The position numbers and the translations under genes were made by a program. Under the pieces are notes generated by a model that saw only the letters and a program-made list of their open reading frames with translations, made no database searches and had not been told where the DNA came from. A stretch of DNA of 33,589 nucleotides from Mucilaginibacter sp. (GTDB taxonomy: Bacteria; Bacteroidota; Bacteroidia; Sphingobacteriales; Sphingobacteriaceae), in the NCBI GenBank assembly GCA_028287865.1, contig JAQBOU010000154.1, positions 1-33,589 on the forward strand, in the 5' to 3' direction. This document shows, piece by piece, positions 29,959-33,589 of this stretch. The stretch's first letter is position 1. Each line of letters opens with the position of its first letter.

Positions 29959-32100
29959 TTAGAAAGCAGAATAACTTACAGGTTCATTAGACAGGTGCCC
30001 GGTCACCAGCGCACCAATTTCGGGTATAACAGCTATCTCGGTTTCGTTATGCGCTTTTCCAAACTCGTCCAATGCATTTGATTGTTGTTTTACCCAGGCG
30101 GCATCATTTGCCGTTCCCTTATCTATCCTGTTTAATGCATCGAGTCCGATAGTTGCAGCAGTAGCCAAATTTTTAGAATGATCTTCCACTTCCGTTAATC
30201 GTTTATTGCCTGCAAACACTAGCTTCAGCAAACCATCATTTTGCTGCCACGAAATAAGGTATGCTTTGATTTGCTCCTCCGCATTTTTATCTTTCTTTTC
30301 CAGGTATATTTGTACCAAACGCCTGAATTTCCTTTTCGTTTCCGAATCCACAAATACAATATCCGATACGTTGGTCAGCGCAGTGGTCTGAAAAGTAGCC
30401 TGGGCCGGTTTAAACATAGCCGCCATTAACTTTCGGTACCCCTTTACCGGTGCCAACACATCAGTCAGCGTTTGCAGATTTTCAATAGGTGCGCCATTGG
30501 TAAGGCGACGTAATGCCCGTTCATAATTGCTGATATGCGATAGACCTTGCTCATCCAATTGGTTTCTGAACAAAAATAACCTGCGGTACATGTCATCCAC
30601 ATCATTCACATTTGCCGGCGACCATAGCCGCTCGGCAATAGCCCCCGCCCGGGGCCATATACGGCCATCGATGTTATTGTTATCGGCAAGTTCTGTCCAT
30701 TGCGCGCCTTCGCCACCTAAAATATTAGGGCTGGCTGCATTAACGAACGCCGGGTTATTGTAGTACATGTAAGCGGGCATAAACATATCAAGATAAAAAC
30801 CTTCTGATATCAAAACTGAATGATGCGTGGCCAAATCATTGGTTTTACCATAAGATTTGATCATCCCGTCCGTAGGTATCCATTTATGCAAAATAGCATC
30901 AGCGGGCAATTTATCATTATAGATCTCCTCCCAGCCTATAAGTTGGCGATGATATTTTTTCAATATTGCATACATCCTGGACACAAAATATTTTTGCAGA
31001 TCATCGGTATTTTGTATGTTATGTTGTTGCATATAAGCTGCAATAGCAGGGTTCTGTCTCCAGGCCAGGCCGTTGTTTTCATCGGCTCCTATATGCATAT
31101 ATCCTGCCGGGAAAATAGTTGCCATCTCGCCTACAAACTTGTCAAGGAAAGCGTAGACTTTTTCGTTGGTCGGGTCGAAAGTTGGCGCTTCCAGATTGGC
31201 AATTATGTCCGCCAGCGAAGTGCTTTTACGTGCGTTAGGGTCAGGATGCTCCTTTTGCCATTGTCCCCGCGGCCCGGGGCGATACGGCCCCGGCTGGCTG
31301 GCTAATTCAGGGTAACCCGCAAACCAGCTCTGCGAATGTCCGGGCATATCAAACTCCGGTACTATGATAATACCTCTGTCTTTTGCATAAACAACCAGTT
31401 CTTTTAATTGTGCCTGTGTGTAGTAATCACCATTAGAACCGTCTAATTGTAATTTTGGAAACAATTTTGATTCCACCCTGAAACCCTCATCATCACTCAA
31501 ATGCCAGTGCAGCACATTCATTTTCACGGCAGCCATGGCATCGATGTTCTTTCTCATTTCATCAAAGGTTATAAAATGCCTGGCCGCATCGATCATCAAA
31601 CCCCGCCATTTAAAGCGCGGCGAATCGTCAATAACAATACATGGGAAATAATATCCTATATTATCTTTATCCCAAAGCTGTAATAGTGTTTCTAATCCCC
31701 GTAACACCCCAATGGTATTTGGCGCTTCTAATTTAACCTGCTTTTCATCCACCTTTATTGAGTAACTTTCATCCACCCCAATAGCGGCACTTGCTATTGT
31801 CTTTACCGCAATAACTAATGATGCCGAATCCGATCTGTCTGTAGCTGTTATGTATTGCTGTCCAAATATTAAACCCGTTTTGCGGTTCAATGCCTGGTAA
31901 GTGCGGTTTATTGCTTTATACAAGGTAGTATCTGCGGTATTAGCTTGTATCGATACCGTGAATTTGCCGGTAATACGATATTTGCCAATATTTAACATTG
32001 ATTGTTTGGGCATTGGCATTAACTTCAGACTTGTTGCCTGTTGCGCGTACATTGTAAGCTGACAAAAAAACAGGATGGTTAATAGGGTGATTTTTTTCAT
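29959..32100 (-). CDS. Secreted glycoside hydrolase family 20 beta-N-acetylhexosaminidase
   Basis: 713 residues with a signal peptide (MKKITLLTILFFCQLTMYAQ). An N-terminal GH20b domain (about residues 25-155) is followed by the catalytic barrel, beginning RGLMIDAARHFITFDEMRKN. Asp340-Glu341 in MHIGADEN is the catalytic pair for substrate-assisted hydrolysis. NVLHWHLSDDEGFRVESK and VPEFDMPGHSQSW are typical of the family. The C-terminal 200 residues are helical and beyond the standard barrel. It removes terminal GlcNAc/GalNAc from glycans in the periplasm or outside. It begins 15 bp after a TetR gene on the same strand and is probably co-transcribed with it. Confidence 0.93.
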   Translation of the reverse strand: MKKITLLTILFFCQLTMYAQQATSLKLMPMPKQSMLNIGKYRITGKFTVSIQANTADTTLYKAINRTYQALNRKTGLIFGQQYITATDRSDSASLVIAVKTIASAAIGVDESYSIKVDEKQVKLEAPNTIGVLRGLETLLQLWDKDNIGYYFPCIVIDDSPRFKWRGLMIDAARHFITFDEMRKNIDAMAAVKMNVLHWHLSDDEGFRVESKLFPKLQLDGSNGDYYTQAQLKELVVYAKDRGIIIVPEFDMPGHSQSWFAGYPELASQPGPYRPGPRGQWQKEHPDPNARKSTSLADIIANLEAPTFDPTNEKVYAFLDKFVGEMATIFPAGYMHIGADENNGLAWRQNPAIAAYMQQHNIQNTDDLQKYFVSRMYAILKKYHRQLIGWEEIYNDKLPADAILHKWIPTDGMIKSYGKTNDLATHHSVLISEGFYLDMFMPAYMYYNNPAFVNAASPNILGGEGAQWTELADNNNIDGRIWPRAGAIAERLWSPANVNDVDDMYRRLFLFRNQLDEQGLSHISNYERALRRLTNGAPIENLQTLTDVLAPVKGYRKLMAAMFKPAQATFQTTALTNVSDIVFVDSETKRKFRRLVQIYLEKKDKNAEEQIKAYLISWQQNDGLLKLVFAGNKRLTEVEDHSKNLATAATIGLDALNRIDKGTANDAAWVKQQSNALDEFGKAHNETEIAVIPEIGALVTGHLSNEPVSYSAF

Positions 32101-32115
32101 ACTGATATTACTATG

Positions 32116-32706
32116 TTATAAATTAGTTTCAATTTTCTTTATTCCCTTTGGAGTACACATGCCGCGAATGTAGACTTCTATTAAGTTGTTAAACAGCACC
32201 TGAGGACTTACCCCTAAATGCTGGTAGCTGTCGGAACGTGTGATGGAAGTGTATAAAACCCCGATCCCGGCCAATGAGATCGCCGGATCTGTGTCATTCT
32301 TAAAATATCCCTCTGCTATACCACTTTCAATTATGGGCAATATTTTCTTCGCAAAATTATTTTGTTCGCTACGCAATGCTGCATTTTGTAACTCGGGGTA
32401 GTAATAATTAAGATCATGGAAAAAATCATGGTTCACACCATAATCTTTGGCAAATGAATTTCGAAATAATCTAAGCAGCGTAACGGCTGAATTTTCATTG
32501 CCTTTTAAAATGGCCTCAAGCTCATGATAATAATGGCCGTACATTAACCGCAGGCATTCCTCCAACAAATCTTTCTTGTTTTTAAAGTACTTGTAAAACG
32601 TTTTGGTTGATATTCCCAGTGGCGTAACCAGTTTTTTAATGGATATGCTCCGGATGCCATCTTGCATGAAACGCTCAAGCGCTACCCTTGTGATCTCTTC
32701 TTTCAA
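32116..32706 (-). CDS. TetR-family regulator, first gene of a TetR-GH20 operon
   Basis: A 196-residue TetR protein. The DNA-binding domain is KEEITRVALERFMQDGIRSI followed by the recognition helix region ISTKTFYKYFKNKKDLLEEC. The rest is an all-helical ligand-binding domain. A complete domain requires the TTG codon at 32706 as start, since the first in-frame ATG falls inside the first helix. Two inverted repeats of GGAAAATATT half-sites lie directly upstream and are probable operators. The GH20 gene follows 15 bp downstream, an unusual pairing that ties the regulator to glycan hydrolysis. Confidence 0.88.
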   Translation of the reverse strand: MKEEITRVALERFMQDGIRSISIKKLVTPLGISTKTFYKYFKNKKDLLEECLRLMYGHYYHELEAILKGNENSAVTLLRLFRNSFAKDYGVNHDFFHDLNYYYPELQNAALRSEQNNFAKKILPIIESGIAEGYFKNDTDPAISLAGIGVLYTSITRSDSYQHLGVSPQVLFNNLIEVYIRGMCTPKGIKKIETNL

Positions 32707-32709
32707 AAT

Positions 32710-32776
32710 GGAAAATATTTATATAGTTTTATTTTCCGTAAAGGTAATGGAAAATATTATTTATAAAATATTTTCC
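32710..32776 (-). promoter_or_regulatory. Two TetR operator-like inverted repeats
   Basis: GGAAAATA (32710-32717) pairs with TATTTTCC (32730-32737), 12 bp apart. GGAAAATATT (32749-32758) pairs with AATATTTTCC (32767-32776), 8 bp apart. The four half-sites are nearly identical and start 4 bp upstream of the TetR start codon, so autoregulation of the TetR-GH20 operon is likely. The unequal spacers imply one strong and one weak site, which is inference. Confidence 0.65.
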
Positions 32777-32925
32777 TTGTTTTTTAAGTATTGAAAAGTG
32801 TTTAATATTTTCATGTCTATCTGCACTTACTCACTGTTAAAGAAAATCATGTTTTCACCTCCAAAACAGCTCGTATCAATAACTGGCCCAATCATCTGCT
32901 TTTTCAGTTTCTTTTAATAAGTTCT

Positions 32926-32965
32926 CCGCCCGGTTAAGCGTCCCTGCTTAACCGCAAAATAATTG
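32926..32965. repeat. Interspersed hairpin repeat, family B, distant copy
   Basis: CCGCCCGGTTAAGCG and the reverse arm GCTTAACC form the stem GGTTAAGC (32932-32939) with GCTTAACC (32946-32953), then the A-rich linker and a decayed second hairpin (GTAAGTGT). Relative to the copy at 4102-4123 the stem has a G-to-A change matched by C-to-T opposite. It is the only identified structure in the gene-free part 32777-33178. Confidence 0.65.
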
Positions 32966-33178
32966 TAAGTGTCTTTATTAAATCAATATACTTAACAGAA
33001 AATGGCTACCTAATAAAGAATATTTGAGACTATTTTTCAAGCCGGCTTTTAACAATATTTCAGTTTTAAAATTGCCATGGCGAATTTATTCTTCTTAATC
33101 AAGACGCCACTCGCTCCTTTTTATTAGTTTTGATAGAGAATAACCGATAGGAAAGCCGAACTTGTTTAAAACACTTGT

Positions 33179-33589
33179 ATGAATAACTTTTTCTCCGTCC
33201 CAGACAAAGAAAGACAGTATCAGAGTTACATGGTGTTTGTACTCACCATTATCTGGTCGGTGGTAACCGGGGTAATTGTTTCGATCGGCTTTTATTCCTT
33301 TCCTGAAATTTGGCTAAGGTGGCTCGCTTTTTTGAGTGTTTCCATATTTATTGGAGCAATAAATCTTTCACTAAACTATTTTGGTTATACCCGTGCGGCA
33401 AGTTGGACACTTACCATTATGTTATGGTTATATATCACCATACCTTGTTACTCTGCAGGCGGAATAATGGCTCCCGGAATTATATCGCAAATGAGTGTGA
33501 TCCTGACAGCCGGGTTTCTGCTTGGCTGGAGAGGGGGAATGATATTTGGCTTACTATCAGTATCAGCAGACTTTGGGTTTGCTTACCTG
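33179..33589 (+). CDS. N-terminal membrane domain of a probable sensor protein, cut by the window edge
   Basis: The open frame starts at ATG 33179 and runs without a stop to the window end, giving 137 residues. It begins MNNFFSVPDKERQYQSYMVF and has four to five hydrophobic segments, including a pair around MVFVLTIIWSVVTGVIVSIG and LRWLAFLSVSIFIGAINLSL. The sequence YSAGGIMAPGI and a WRGGMIFGLLS stretch recall membrane N-termini of Bacteroidetes PAS/histidine-kinase sensors. The signalling domains would lie beyond the window, so the sensor call is inferred. No promoter motif is evident. Confidence 0.7.
   Translation, partial: MNNFFSVPDKERQYQSYMVFVLTIIWSVVTGVIVSIGFYSFPEIWLRWLAFLSVSIFIGAINLSLNYFGYTRAASWTLTIMLWLYITIPCYSAGGIMAPGIISQMSVILTAGFLLGWRGGMIFGLLSVSADFGFAYL

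Overview
The window looks like a chromosomal segment of a Bacteroidetes bacterium, most likely Sphingobacteriaceae of the Mucilaginibacter/Pedobacter type. The grounds are protein families and style rather than a database match: promoters of the TTG-N20-TAnnTTTG kind, almost no Shine-Dalgarno sequences, a CzcA pump fused to its outer-membrane channel, exported TldD/PmbA proteins, DUF4142 and GLPGLI/DUF4412-like secreted proteins, and abundant small ArsR-SRPBCC and HxlR-reductase modules. No rRNA, tRNA, CRISPR array, transposase or phage gene was seen.

Layout. 1-4486: a truncated small ORF; an HxlR regulator divergent from an NmrA-type NAD(P)-binding gene that carries an in-frame TAG; then an SRPBCC-ArsR-SRPBCC-SRPBCC operon behind a promoter with two perfect palindromes. 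This part is dotted with two families of hairpin-forming interspersed repeats. 4487-7466: a TldD/PmbA pair. 7565-11194: DUF4142, DoxX-like, acyltransferase, CinA C-terminal amidohydrolase and a KGG stress protein, plus one doubtful tiny membrane ORF. 11286-12468: two small dimeric alpha/beta-barrel proteins, each followed by an intrinsic terminator. 12720-18964: a heavy-metal efflux operon (small exported basic protein, conserved protein of unknown function, CzcA-OMF fusion, CusB-like lipoprotein adaptor) ending in a strong terminator. 19189-24994: a GH2 exo-glucosaminidase/mannosidase-like enzyme, an outer-membrane transporter-like protein, and a quinone oxidoreductase divergent from a Crp/Fnr regulator. 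25557-29228: a second ArsR-SRPBCC operon containing a segmental duplication of an SRPBCC-DHFR-like gene pair. 29386-32706: a truncated Fic N-terminus, then a TetR-GH20 hexosaminidase operon. 33179-end: the N-terminal membrane domain of a probable sensor protein.

How the parts work together. Much of the window is one-component regulation of detoxification or envelope functions. Each regulator (HxlR, two ArsR, Crp/Fnr, TetR) sits beside recognisable inverted repeats in its own or the shared promoter. The GH2 and GH20 exo-enzymes could jointly trim amino-sugar or mannose-containing glycans. The metal-efflux operon is complete for a tripartite pump, with pump and channel on one polypeptide.

The most interesting items are: the hairpin repeat families with compensatory base changes, one copy of which supplies a gene's stop codon; a solitary Fic autoinhibitory helix fragment; the pump-channel fusion with an internal signal-peptide-like segment and two unexplained small exported partners; the palindromic operators with clear promoter geometry; and a recurring terminator type with GNRA tetraloops at minus-strand gene ends. 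I did not find a clearly novel multi-gene defence or biosynthetic system.
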